Assembly (NCBI RefSeq): GCF_014863605.1
Contig: NZ_CP062252.1
Span: 6,053,501 to 6,117,500 of the forward strand
DNA from: Pseudomonas allokribbensis
GTDB taxonomy: Bacteria > Pseudomonadota > Gammaproteobacteria > Pseudomonadales > Pseudomonadaceae
DNA length: 64,000 nucleotides
Reading direction: 5' to 3'
Of this stretch, positions 27,585 through 38,787 are shown in pieces (the first letter of the stretch is position 1; the number at the start of each line of letters is the position of its first letter). A model generated the notes under the pieces. The model had not been told where the DNA came from. It saw nothing but the letters and a program-made list of their open reading frames with translations, and did no database searches. A program made the translations under genes and the position numbers.

Positions 27585-27619
27585 AAGCCCCGCACGGTTC
27601 GCGCCGTGCGGGGCTTTTT
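27585..27619 (+). terminator. Rho-independent terminator after metK
   Basis: AGCCCCGCACGG (27586-27597) pairs with CCGTGCGGGGCT (27604-27615) around TTCGCG, followed by TTTTTC. This is a canonical intrinsic terminator 22 bases after the metK stop. Confidence 0.9.
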
Positions 27620-27696
27620 CATGGCCGCGAAACAACCGGCAAAACAGCCGACCGACCCGCTTGAAAATCCCGGCTAGCCTTCAGGTATCTCTCTGA

Positions 27697-29391
<1,695 letters not shown>

Positions 29392-29487
29392 ACATGCATC
29401 CCGGTACGCCGGGAACCCAACGGTCGCCGAGGCGCTCCAAGAGCGCAGTGCTTTCACGACCCGATTGCCTTTGCACATGGAGCTTTT

Positions 29488-29883
29488 ATGAAATTTCTCG
29501 CACCGCTCGCCCTGCTGACTCTTTGCGGCGTAATGGCCGCCCCCGCGATGGCTGGCGAAGACGCCCCGGGCCTGACCGGTTGTGCTGCCAAGAAGCAAGG
29601 CATCATCAATCAGATCGAACAGGCCAAATCCCGCGGCAACGCCGACCAGCAGGCCGGCCTCGAAACCGCCCTGCGCGAAGTCACCGAACACTGCACCGAC
29701 GCCGGCCTGAAAAAGGAACGTGAAAACAAGGTGCTCGACGCCAAGCACGAAGTCAGCAAGCGTCAGGCTGACCTCGACAAGGCCATGAAGAAAGGCGATC
29801 CGGAGAAGATCGACAAGCGCAAGAACAAGCTCGCCGAGTCGCGCAAGGAATTGCAGGACGCGCTGGACGAGCTCGACAAGTAA
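29488..29883 (+). CDS. DUF1090 (YqjC-like) periplasmic protein
   Basis: Exported protein of 131 residues. The signal peptide MKFLAPLALLTLCGVMAAPAMA is cleaved near residue 22. The mature part matches DUF1090: a cysteine pair (TGCAAKKQGI and EHCTDAGLK) and a long charged helix, KKERENKVLDAKHEVSKRQADLDKAMKKGDPEKIDKR, probably a helical hairpin. E. coli YqjC is the known relative and has no firm function. It is a single gene between ligB and a convergent cytochrome gene. Confidence 0.85.
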   Translation: MKFLAPLALLTLCGVMAAPAMAGEDAPGLTGCAAKKQGIINQIEQAKSRGNADQQAGLETALREVTEHCTDAGLKKERENKVLDAKHEVSKRQADLDKAMKKGDPEKIDKRKNKLAESRKELQDALDELDK

Positions 29884-29890
29884 CAAAGCC

Positions 29891-29919
29891 AGGGATCACA
29901 GCCAGAGGCTGTGATCCCT
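29891..29919. terminator. Hairpin between convergent DUF1090 and cytochrome genes
   Basis: AGGGATCACAGCC (29891-29903) and GGCTGTGATCCCT (29907-29919) form a perfect 13-bp stem with a 3-base loop. It sits in the 42-base gap between two convergent stop codons. It has no long T-tract, but the position suggests a shared transcript end. Confidence 0.65.
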
Positions 29920-29925
29920 TGAACA

Positions 29926-30375
29926 TCAATGGTCGCGAAACTCTTTATGGCAGGCACTGCAGGCATCTTCAACCTTCTGCACCGCCGGCCCCAAATTGCT
30001 GTCCTTGTACGGTTGAACCTGGCTGGCGATCACCAGTTCACCGGTGGCCGCCTCAAGGGTGCGGGCCATGTCCTGGAAACGTGCCTGTCTCAGCCAGACA
30101 TCGTCCTTGGCGCTGGTGTGATCTTCTTCGCGCACCTGCGGAAAGTGTTTCCACGGCTCATGGGACAGCGCATCGAGCTTGACCGCGCCTTCCGTGAATT
30201 TCGGCCCGTCGAAGGCAATGCGCCCGCGCAGCATGCCGCCCAGGTCTTCGCCGGTCTTGAGCATCTGCTTGAAGATCGCCTTGCGCTGGCCCAGCGGGGA
30301 ATTCGGATCGACACCGCCGCAGGCGGACAAGGTCAGACAGGCCAGCAATACAACAGAAAGTCTTTTAAGAGTCAT
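29926..30375 (-). CDS. Cytochrome c' family lipoprotein
   Basis: This 149-residue protein has a lipobox LSAC (Cys19), so it is tethered to a membrane on the periplasmic side. It has the single c-type haem site CSACH at residues 139-143 close to the C-terminus, the placement typical of cytochrome c' four-helix bundles (FRDH is the end). Internal helices include RKAIFKQMLKTGEDLGGML and ARTLEAATGELVIASQ. Cytochromes c' bind NO and may protect against it. It is convergent with the DUF1090 gene and divergent from mltA. Confidence 0.85.
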   Translation of the reverse strand: MTLKRLSVVLLACLTLSACGGVDPNSPLGQRKAIFKQMLKTGEDLGGMLRGRIAFDGPKFTEGAVKLDALSHEPWKHFPQVREEDHTSAKDDVWLRQARFQDMARTLEAATGELVIASQVQPYKDSNLGPAVQKVEDACSACHKEFRDH

Positions 30376-30503
30376 GGTGGCTTCAGGTCACGGAATTCGG
30401 CGGCCAGTATCCTCGCGTCACCGCCAAACACCAATAGCCCTATTAATAATACGGGTTGCTGGCGCGCATGGAGCACGCCTGCAACCGACACAGGAAATTC
30501 TCC

Positions 30504-31676
30504 ATGAACAGCCGTTTCAAGGCCTGGCGTCACCCACTCATCGCAACCCTGCCGCTGCTGGCCATCCTCGCCGGCTGCACCGGGGGCGACAGTGCCAAGC
30601 CGAAAACCCACGCACTGGCCACTTACTCCAGCGCCACCTGGGAAGCGCTGCCCGCAGTGTCCGACAACGATCTGGTGGCCGGTTTCGGTTCGTGGCGCAG
30701 CGCCTGCACCCGGCTCAAGGCTGACCCGATCTGGGGCGCCACCTGCGCGGCGGCCGCCAATGTGCCGCAAAGCGCCGGCGACATCCGCAGCTTCCTCAAG
30801 CAGCACCTCGACGTCTTCGGGCTGCGCGCCGAGCACGACAATCCCAACGGCCTGATCACCGGTTATTACGAACCGGTCTACCCCGGCAGCCTGACGCAAA
30901 CCGCAACCGCCAACGTGCCGGTGTACGGCGTGCCTGAAGACATGATCATCGTGTCCCTGGACAGCATTTACCCTGAGCTGAAAGGCAAACGCCTGCGCGG
31001 ACGCCTCGAAGGTCGCGTGCTCAAACCTTATGACGACGCAGCTACCATCGAGACCAAAGGCGTCAAGGCACCGGTGGTGGCGTGGCTGACCGATCCGATG
31101 AACCTGCAATTCCTGCAGATCCAGGGTTCGGGGCGGATTCAGACCGATGACGGCCGGCAACTGCGCATCGCCTACGCCGACCAGAACGGTCATCCGTACC
31201 GGCCGATCGGCCGCTGGCTGGTGGAACAGGGTGAGCTGAAGAAAGAAGACGTGACCATGGGCGCGATCAGCAACTGGGCCAAGGCCAATCCATCGCGCAT
31301 TCCGGAGTTGCTCGGCAGCAACCCGAGTTATGTGTTCTTCACCCGTAACCCGGACAGCAACGAAGGCCCGCGCGGCTCGTTGAATGTGCCGCTGACCGCC
31401 GGTTACAGCGCGGCAGTGGATCGCAAGGTGATCCCGTTGGGCAGCCTGCTGTGGCTGTCGACCACTCGCCCTGACGGCACGGCACTGGTACGCCCGGTAG
31501 CCGCACAGGACACCGGCGGCGCGATTGCCGGCGAAGTTCGTGCAGACCTGTTTTGGGGCACCGGTGAGGCCGCCGGGCAACTGGCCGGTGACATGAAGCA
31601 GCAGGGGCAGATCTGGATGCTCTGGCCCAAAGGCGCGGCGCTGCCGCAAGTGCCGCAGGTGGCCGACAAACTGTAA
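30504..31676 (+). CDS. mltA: Membrane-bound lytic murein transglycosylase A
   Basis: Outer-membrane lipoprotein of 390 residues that cleaves peptidoglycan glycan strands to 1,6-anhydromuropeptides. The lipobox LAGC gives Cys25. The MltA barrel contains GLITGYYEPVYPGS and QIQGSGRIQ. The C-terminal 3D domain carries PLGSLLWLSTTRPD and the catalytic-type aspartate at about residue 336 in AAQDTGGAI. The ATG at 30504 is preceded by CAGGAA. Length and motifs are normal. Confidence 0.93.
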   Translation: MNSRFKAWRHPLIATLPLLAILAGCTGGDSAKPKTHALATYSSATWEALPAVSDNDLVAGFGSWRSACTRLKADPIWGATCAAAANVPQSAGDIRSFLKQHLDVFGLRAEHDNPNGLITGYYEPVYPGSLTQTATANVPVYGVPEDMIIVSLDSIYPELKGKRLRGRLEGRVLKPYDDAATIETKGVKAPVVAWLTDPMNLQFLQIQGSGRIQTDDGRQLRIAYADQNGHPYRPIGRWLVEQGELKKEDVTMGAISNWAKANPSRIPELLGSNPSYVFFTRNPDSNEGPRGSLNVPLTAGYSAAVDRKVIPLGSLLWLSTTRPDGTALVRPVAAQDTGGAIAGEVRADLFWGTGEAAGQLAGDMKQQGQIWMLWPKGAALPQVPQVADKL

Positions 31677-31688
31677 GCGCAACGCAAA

Positions 31689-31717
31689 AGATCGCAGGCC
31701 TCGTCAGCCTGCGATCT
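31689..31717. terminator. Hairpin between convergent mltA and MAPEG genes
   Basis: AGATCGCAGGC (31689-31699) and GCCTGCGATCT (31707-31717) form an 11-bp stem with a 7-base loop, preceded by AAA and followed by GTT. It is part of the common AAAGATCGCAG repeat class and likely ends both transcripts. Confidence 0.65.
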
Positions 31718-31725
31718 GTTCAGCG

Positions 31726-32109
31726 TCAGACCGAAACGAAGAAGAAACTGGCGATCAGCCCCATCCCGACGAACCACACCAGCGACCGCAGAATCGCCCA
31801 GTCCGCCAGATAGCAAATGATGTAGAGCAGACGACTGGTGATGAACAGCACCGCCAGTACATTCACCGTCACCAGTTCCGCCGTGCCCACCAGATGCGCG
31901 ACGATCACCGCCGCCGCAAACGCCGGCGTCACTTCAAAACTGTTCAGTTGCGCCGCATGGGCCCGTCGGGCCAGACCGTTCAGGCTTTCGAGAAAATCCC
32001 GAGGATCGTGATTGTCGCTCAGCCGATAACCACCGACAGCCTTGGCCACGCCCGTGCACACATAGGGCAGAAAGATCGCAATCAAAACGCACCACAGAGC
32101 CACCGTCAT
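31726..32109 (-). CDS. MAPEG family membrane protein
   Basis: Integral membrane protein of 127 residues with four hydrophobic segments: at the N-terminus, about 63-80, 82-100 and 105-125. The family pattern DFLESLNGLARRAHAAQLNSFEVTPAFAAAV is the MAPEG (glutathione and eicosanoid metabolism related) core, with the NS.E residues after the first helix. The bacterial function is unknown. It lies downstream of the EamA gene on the same strand with a gap of 37 bases. Confidence 0.82.
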   Translation of the reverse strand: MTVALWCVLIAIFLPYVCTGVAKAVGGYRLSDNHDPRDFLESLNGLARRAHAAQLNSFEVTPAFAAAVIVAHLVGTAELVTVNVLAVLFITSRLLYIICYLADWAILRSLVWFVGMGLIASFFFVSV

Positions 32110-32146
32110 AACGCCGTCCTTCTTCAGTTTTTAGAGTATTGGCGGG

Positions 32147-32980
32147 TCAGAACTTCATCACCAGCATGCCGATCAGCACCAGCCCACAGGCTAAGAGCCG
32201 TGGCCGACCGAAAGGTTCTTTCAAGTAGCGCATGCCAAACAGCACCACCAGAATCACGCTGATTTCACGCAACGCCGCCGCTTCGGCAATCGACCCCAGT
32301 TGCATCGCCCACAGCACCAGAGCGTAGCTGAACAACACGCAGAACCCGACCGCCAGTCCCAGCTTCCATTGTTCGCGCCAGAACAGCATGAACGCCGGCC
32401 GCTTGGCCACCCACGCCAGCAGCGGGAACGGCCACGCGCTGAGCAGCGTGACCCAGACCAGGTAATCCAGGGGATGCGACCAGCGCCGCAAGGCCTGGCC
32501 ATCGATGTAGGTGTAGCAGCCGATGCACAACCCGATCAGCGCCACCACCGGCAACATCGACCATGGCAAGTGTTTCCCGCCGCCGCCCTGCCAGAGCAGG
32601 CAGGCCATGCCCAGCGGGATCAACATGATCCCGAAGATCTGCTGGGTGGTCAGCACTTCGCCGGCAAAGATCAGGGTCAGCGCCAGTACCACCAGCGGAG
32701 ACAAACCGCGCATCAGTGGATAAACCAGGCCCAGGTCGCCGACCCGATAGGCCTGGATCAACAGGTAGCGATAAAGCAGCTCGAACGCCGCCGACGCCAG
32801 AATCCACGGCCAGATTTCCTGCGGCGGCAGGCTGATGAAAGGAAATGCCAGCGCGACGAACAACAGCGCCACGGTGTCCATGCAGGCCACCACCAGCAGC
32901 CGTTCGGCGCTGAACTTGATCAGGGTATTCCACGCTGCGTGCAACAGCGCCGCCACCAACACCAGAGCTGTCGCCAGCAC
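32147..32980 (-). CDS. EamA/DMT superfamily transporter
   Basis: Inner-membrane protein of 277 residues with about ten hydrophobic helices in two EamA halves. The start ALVLVAALLHAAWNTLIKFS, then YRVGDLGLVYPLMRGLSPLVV at the end of the first half and GSIAEAAALREISVILVVLFGM in the second, are typical of the drug/metabolite transporter superfamily. The substrate is not predictable. It may be co-transcribed with the MAPEG gene. Confidence 0.85.
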   Translation of the reverse strand: MLATALVLVAALLHAAWNTLIKFSAERLLVVACMDTVALLFVALAFPFISLPPQEIWPWILASAAFELLYRYLLIQAYRVGDLGLVYPLMRGLSPLVVLALTLIFAGEVLTTQQIFGIMLIPLGMACLLWQGGGGKHLPWSMLPVVALIGLCIGCYTYIDGQALRRWSHPLDYLVWVTLLSAWPFPLLAWVAKRPAFMLFWREQWKLGLAVGFCVLFSYALVLWAMQLGSIAEAAALREISVILVVLFGMRYLKEPFGRPRLLACGLVLIGMLVMKF

Positions 32981-33217
32981 GTGTCACTCCTTCATTCTTG
33001 TTTTTGAACCTGAGCCATTTGATCAGGTCTTTGATTCGCGATGTGTCAGGCGCTGTTTATACGTCAAGCGCCCCCGTCGCAACCGGTTGCGCACAGACAA
33101 ATCTCAAAAAATCCTGTCTGGGCCACACAATTGTGCCCCCACCCGGCATCTGCCCATCCAACCCTTGCGTCCACGAACGGGCGCGCTGTCTTTTCACCCC
33201 CATCCAAAGGACCCCGG

Positions 33218-34483
33218 ATGCTTGAACTCGTCGCCGCTTTCATCTGCCTCACCACCCTCCTCACTTTTGTGAATTTCCGCTTCATCGGTTTGCCTCCGAC
33301 CATCGGCGTGATGGTTACCGCACTGATGTTTTCCCTGTTGCTGCAAGGCCTGAGCCTGCTCGGTTACCCCGGCCTCGAAGAGCGCGTACAGCAACTGATC
33401 GGCCAGATCGACTTCGGTGATCTGCTGATGAACTGGATGCTGTCGTTCCTGCTGTTCGCCGGCGCCTTGCACGTCAACCTGAACGACCTGCGCAGCTACC
33501 GCTGGCCCATCGGCCTGCTGGCGACGTTCGGTGTACTGATCGCCACCGCCGTGATCGGCAGCCTCGCCTACTACATTTTTGCCCTGTTCGGCTGGCACGT
33601 GAGCTTCCTCTACTGCCTGTTGTTCGGCGCACTGATTTCCCCGACCGACCCGATCGCGGTGCTCGGCGTGTTGCGTACCGCCAATGCCTCGAAACCGTTG
33701 AAGACCACCATCGTCGGCGAATCCCTGTTCAACGACGGCACCGCCGTGGTGGTGTTCACCGTGCTGCTGGGCATCGCGCAACTGGGCGAAACTCCGACCG
33801 TCGGCGCCACGGCCATGCTGTTCGTCCATGAAGCCGTCGGTGGCGTGCTGTTCGGCGGGCTGATCGGTTATCTGGTGTACCTGATGATCAAAAGCATCGA
33901 GCAGCACCAGATCGAAGTCATGCTGACCCTGGCACTGGTGATCGGCGGTTCGGCGATGGCCACCGAGCTGCACGTCTCGGCGCCGATTGCGATGGTGGTC
34001 GCCGGTCTGATCATCGGCAACCTCGGTCGCAATCTGGCGATGAACGACATGACGCGCAAATACCTGGACGGTTTCTGGGAGTTGCTCGACGACATGCTCA
34101 ACGCCCTGCTGTTCGCGCTGATCGGCATGGAGCTGTTGCTGCTGCCGTTCAACTGGCTGCACGTGGCGGCGGCGAGCCTGCTGGCACTGGCAATTCTGCT
34201 GTCGCGCCTGCTCACCGTGGCCCCGGCCATTGTCCTGTTGCGCCGCTGGCGCACAGTGCCGCGCGGCACCATCCGGATCCTGACCTGGGGCGGTTTGCGC
34301 GGCGGTGTTTCGGTGGCCTTGGCGCTGGCCCTGCCGCTTGGCCCGGAACGCGATCTGCTGCTGAGCATCACCTACATCGTGGTGCTGTCGTCGATTCTGT
34401 TGCAGGGCCTGACCATCGGCAAACTGGTCAAGCACGCGACTCGCGACGAGCCGGTAACGGCTGCCGAGCCCGCTCACCACTGA
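33218..34483 (+). CDS. CPA1-type Na+/H+ antiporter
   Basis: Cation:proton antiporter of 421 residues with about twelve hydrophobic helices and no long cytoplasmic tail. The ion-binding region is GALISPTDPIAVLGVL and ESLFNDGTAVVVF; FND is the CPA1 (NhaP-like) signature. The C-terminal TWGGLRGGVSVALALALP is also conserved. AAAGGA precedes the ATG at 33218. Its stop codon touches the stop codon of the convergent FNT gene with no base between. Role: pH and sodium homeostasis. Confidence 0.9.
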   Translation: MLELVAAFICLTTLLTFVNFRFIGLPPTIGVMVTALMFSLLLQGLSLLGYPGLEERVQQLIGQIDFGDLLMNWMLSFLLFAGALHVNLNDLRSYRWPIGLLATFGVLIATAVIGSLAYYIFALFGWHVSFLYCLLFGALISPTDPIAVLGVLRTANASKPLKTTIVGESLFNDGTAVVVFTVLLGIAQLGETPTVGATAMLFVHEAVGGVLFGGLIGYLVYLMIKSIEQHQIEVMLTLALVIGGSAMATELHVSAPIAMVVAGLIIGNLGRNLAMNDMTRKYLDGFWELLDDMLNALLFALIGMELLLLPFNWLHVAAASLLALAILLSRLLTVAPAIVLLRRWRTVPRGTIRILTWGGLRGGVSVALALALPLGPERDLLLSITYIVVLSSILLQGLTIGKLVKHATRDEPVTAAEPAHH

Positions 34484-35371
34484 TCATTTCTTGATCGGCT
34501 GCGGATCGGGCTTTTCGGCCTGGTCCGCAGACTCCTTCGGTTTTCCACTTTCGCTGCGGATCTGCGCATGGCTGATCAGGGCGAAGATGAAACTGCCGCC
34601 GATGATATTCCCCGCCAATGTCGGTCCGGCAAATACCGCCCAGAAATCACTCCACGGCAACTCGCCGGCAAACACCAGATACGACACTTCCGCCGAGCCC
34701 ACCACGATGTGGGTGAAGTCGCCCAGCGCCATCAGGTAGGTGATGAGGATGATGATCCACATCTTCGCGCTTTCCATGGACGGGATCATCCAGACCATGG
34801 TGGCGATCATCCAGCCGGAAACAATGCCCTTGGCGAACATCTGGCTGGCGTGGTTTTCCATGACCTTGCGGCCGATTTCGAGGAAGGCGGCGTCGGTCTT
34901 GCTGTCGAAGATCGGCAGTTCGAGCATCACGTAAGCCACCAGAATCGTGCCGCACAGGTTGCCGAACAGCACCACTGTCCAGAGTCGGATCAGTCGGCCG
35001 AAGTTTCGGATCGTCGGTTTGGTCATGACCGGCAGCACAGCGGTCAGGGTGTTTTCGGTGAACAACTGCTGGCGGGCGAGGATCACCGCGAGAAAACCTG
35101 CGCAGTAGCCAAAACTGGCGATCACCTTGAATTCGTCACCCTCGGGCAACCGGGAATTGAGCAGGCCCATGCCCATCAGCGACAGGCCCATGGTCAGCCC
35201 CGCCGCCAACGCCGACCACCACAGCGCGGCAATGCTGCGCTCCAGTTCCTGGTCGCCCTGTTTACGGATGATTTCATGCAGGACCGCCGCGCGGGGCGGC
35301 TGGTTTTTCTCGACTTCGTGCTGTTCCTTGGCCGAGAGGTCGGGGGTCTTGCCGTCTGTTGGCGTGGTCAT
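34484..35371 (-). CDS. Formate/nitrite transporter family protein
   Basis: Membrane channel of 295 residues of the FNT family, closer to the YfdC-type branch with extended hydrophilic ends. The first about 45 residues are polar (DLSAKEQHEVEKNQPPRAAVL) and the last about 30 are charged (GKPKESADQAEKPDPQPIKK). Six hydrophobic helices lie between. FNT landmarks include FTENTLTAVLPVM and GDFTHIVVGSAEVSYLVFAG. The anion carried is unknown. It is convergent with the antiporter gene. Confidence 0.85.
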   Translation of the reverse strand: MTTPTDGKTPDLSAKEQHEVEKNQPPRAAVLHEIIRKQGDQELERSIAALWWSALAAGLTMGLSLMGMGLLNSRLPEGDEFKVIASFGYCAGFLAVILARQQLFTENTLTAVLPVMTKPTIRNFGRLIRLWTVVLFGNLCGTILVAYVMLELPIFDSKTDAAFLEIGRKVMENHASQMFAKGIVSGWMIATMVWMIPSMESAKMWIIILITYLMALGDFTHIVVGSAEVSYLVFAGELPWSDFWAVFAGPTLAGNIIGGSFIFALISHAQIRSESGKPKESADQAEKPDPQPIKK

Positions 35372-35444
35372 GGCGGGAAACCGGTGGCGGGGTCATAAAG
35401 CTACGACACGCGCCAATCGGCTTCCGTTCTACAGGCCGCGCCGA

Positions 35445-35852
35445 TTACTCGGTAACGGGCGTTTCATCCTTGAACTGGTCTTTGACGTATTTGATCTCGG
35501 TCCGCCCGTGCGGCGCCGGCAGACCGTCTTCACCGAGGTTGACGAAGACCATCTTCTCGACGGTCAGGATGCTCTTGCGGGTGATCTTGTTGCGCACTTC
35601 ACAGGTCAGGGTGATCGAGGTGCGGCCGAACTCGGTGGCGGTGATGCCCAGTTCGATGATGTCGCCCTGGCGCGAGGCGCTGACGAAGTTGATCTCGGAA
35701 ATGTACTTGGTCACCACGCGCTGGTTGCCCAGTTGAACGATGGCGTAGATCGCCGCTTCTTCGTCGATCCAGCGCAGCAGGCTGCCGCCGAACAGGGTGC
35801 CGTTGGGGTTGAGGTCTTCGGGTTTTACCCATTTGCGGGTGTGGAAATTCAT
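35445..35852 (-). CDS. Acyl-CoA thioesterase, hotdog fold
   Basis: Cytoplasmic hotdog thioesterase of 135 residues, YciA/BFIT-like. It has NPNGTLFGGSLLRWIDEEAA, with the conserved glycine pair and acidic residue of the active site, then a helix-strand pattern ending RKSILTVEKMVFVNLGEDG. GGAG lies 5 bases before the ATG at 35852; a GTG two codons upstream overlaps that Shine-Dalgarno and is rejected. It is divergent from ahcY. Confidence 0.85.
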   Translation of the reverse strand: MNFHTRKWVKPEDLNPNGTLFGGSLLRWIDEEAAIYAIVQLGNQRVVTKYISEINFVSASRQGDIIELGITATEFGRTSITLTCEVRNKITRKSILTVEKMVFVNLGEDGLPAPHGRTEIKYVKDQFKDETPVTE

Positions 35853-35971
35853 GTTCACTCCTGAGCGTTTGCCGAAAGATGGGCGCCATCTTGGCAGACT
35901 GATCGGTCATGCTCCATGAGGCTTCTACTATGGTCGCGATTGGCGATCTTCATTTGGCCGACAGAAACCCT

Positions 35972-35999
35972 TTGGAAGATCAGTCTAGACGGCTATAAT
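35972..35999 (+). promoter_or_regulatory. Sigma70-type promoter of the ahcY riboswitch transcript
   Basis: TTGGAA (35972-35977), a 16-base spacer, and a perfect TATAAT (35994-35999). Transcription would start near 36006, just before the inverted repeat and about 50 bases before the SAH riboswitch. Confidence 0.7.
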
Positions 36000-36004
36000 C
36001 GCCC

Positions 36005-36041
36005 CCGTTTCAAAACGGTAACGTTCACTTGATACCGTTTT
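36005..36041 (+). promoter_or_regulatory. Inverted repeat between promoter and SAH riboswitch
   Basis: AAAACGGTA (36012-36020) and TACCGTTTT (36033-36041) form a 9-bp perfect inverted repeat with a 12-base loop. CCGTTT at 36005-36010 is a third, alternative partner for AAACGG. It could be a 5' RNA hairpin or a protein operator overlapping the transcription start. Confidence 0.5.
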
Positions 36042-36049
36042 CCCGCCAC

Positions 36050-37580
<1,531 letters not shown>

Positions 37581-37586
37581 GTAAGA

Positions 37587-37765
37587 GCAGCTGCGAGCTT
37601 CAAGCTTCAAGCGGCAAGCAAGGCCACAAGCCGAGCTTGCCGCGCGAAGCCCGAAAGCTCTGCCCCTATTTGTCAAAACAGTGTCAGGCCGCAAGCTTCA
37701 GGCACAAGAGACCAGCGCACCTCCGCTGCTCTTGCAGCTTGAAGCTTGCAGCTTGTAGCTGGAGG
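37587..37765. repeat. AAGCTTCAAGC repeat pair between ahcY and metF
   Basis: The gap of 193 bases begins with AGCTGCGAGCTTCAAGCTTC and ends with GCTTGAAGCTTGCAGCTTGT, which are near-complementary and would close a large stem. Between them lie further fragments such as GCAAGCTTCAGGC. This GCTTGAAGCTTGCAGCTTG type is another dispersed Pseudomonas intergenic repeat. No gene is seen inside. Confidence 0.6.
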
Positions 37766-37773
37766 TCCCCTCC

Positions 37774-38619
37774 ATGTCCCAAGACCGTCGCTACAGCTTC
37801 GAGTTCTTCCCGACCAAGACCGATGCTGGGCATGAAAAACTGCTCGCCACTGCCCGTCAGCTGGCCACCTACAACCCTGACTTCTTTTCCTGCACCTACG
37901 GCGCGGGCGGTTCGACCCGTGACCGCACGCTGAACACCGTGTTGCAGCTGGAAAGCGAAGTCAAAATCCCCGCTGCCCCGCACCTGTCGTGCGTCGGCGA
38001 CAGCAAGGACGACCTGCGCGGCCTGCTGAACGAGTACAAGGCTGCCGGCATCAAGCGCATCGTCGCCCTGCGTGGTGACCTGCCGTCCGGCATGGGCATG
38101 ACCAGCGGCGAGCTGCGTCACGCCAATGAACTGGTTGAATTCATTCGTGAAGAAACCGGCAATCATTTCCACATCGAAGTCGCCGCCTACCCGGAGATGC
38201 ATCCGCAAGCGCGCAACTACGAAGACGATCTCGCCAACTTCGTACGCAAGGCTCGCGCTGGCGCCGACAGCGCGATCACCCAGTACTTCTTCAACGCCGA
38301 CAGCTACTTCTACTTTGTCGACCGTTTGCAGGCGCTGGGCGTAGACATTCCAGTCGTGCCGGGGATCATGCCGATCACCAACTACAGCAAGCTCGCGCGT
38401 TTCTCCGATGCCTGCGGTGCGGAAATCCCGCGCTGGATCCGCAAGCAACTGGAAGCCTATGGCGATGACAGCCAAAGCATTCAGCGCTTCGGCGAACAGG
38501 TCGTCACCGAAATGTGCGAACGCCTGCTGCAGGGCGGCGCACCTGGTCTGCACTTCTATTCCATGAACCAGGCCGAACCTAGCCTGGCGATCTGGAACAA
38601 CCTGAAGTTGCCACGCTGA
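37774..38619 (+). CDS. metF: 5,10-Methylenetetrahydrofolate reductase
   Basis: FAD enzyme of 281 residues reducing methylene-THF to methyl-THF, the methyl donor for homocysteine remethylation. The barrel begins YSFEFFPTKTDAG, with the conserved Glu, and continues SCTYGAGGSTRDRT, ALRGDLP and VAAYPEMHPQA. The C-terminal part GIMPITNYSKLARFSDACGAEIP is typical. It follows ahcY on the same strand and completes the local set of methyl-cycle genes (metK, ahcY, metF). TGGAGG lies upstream of the ATG. Confidence 0.96.
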   Translation: MSQDRRYSFEFFPTKTDAGHEKLLATARQLATYNPDFFSCTYGAGGSTRDRTLNTVLQLESEVKIPAAPHLSCVGDSKDDLRGLLNEYKAAGIKRIVALRGDLPSGMGMTSGELRHANELVEFIREETGNHFHIEVAAYPEMHPQARNYEDDLANFVRKARAGADSAITQYFFNADSYFYFVDRLQALGVDIPVVPGIMPITNYSKLARFSDACGAEIPRWIRKQLEAYGDDSQSIQRFGEQVVTEMCERLLQGGAPGLHFYSMNQAEPSLAIWNNLKLPR

Positions 38620-38659
38620 GACCGCTGTACGCCGCAAGCTGAACGCTTCATGCCACAAC

Positions 38660-38717
38660 AAAAGATCGCAACTTTCGACAGCTTTTATAGCGCTGTCGCA
38701 ACTGCGATCTTTTGCTT
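38660..38717 (+). terminator. AAAAGATCGCA stem-loop after metF
   Basis: AAAAGATCGCA (38660-38670) pairs with TGCGATCTTTT (38703-38713). Inside, CGACAGC (38676-38682) pairs with GCTGTCG (38692-38698), giving a two-tier hairpin followed by GCTTTT. This dispersed repeat probably works as a terminator for metF. Confidence 0.65.
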
Positions 38718-38787
38718 TTAAGGCCCGAAACAGAGCTTCTGCTGCCAGTTTCTGGCTCTTTGGCGTTTCTCGTCGTAATCTCAAGTC

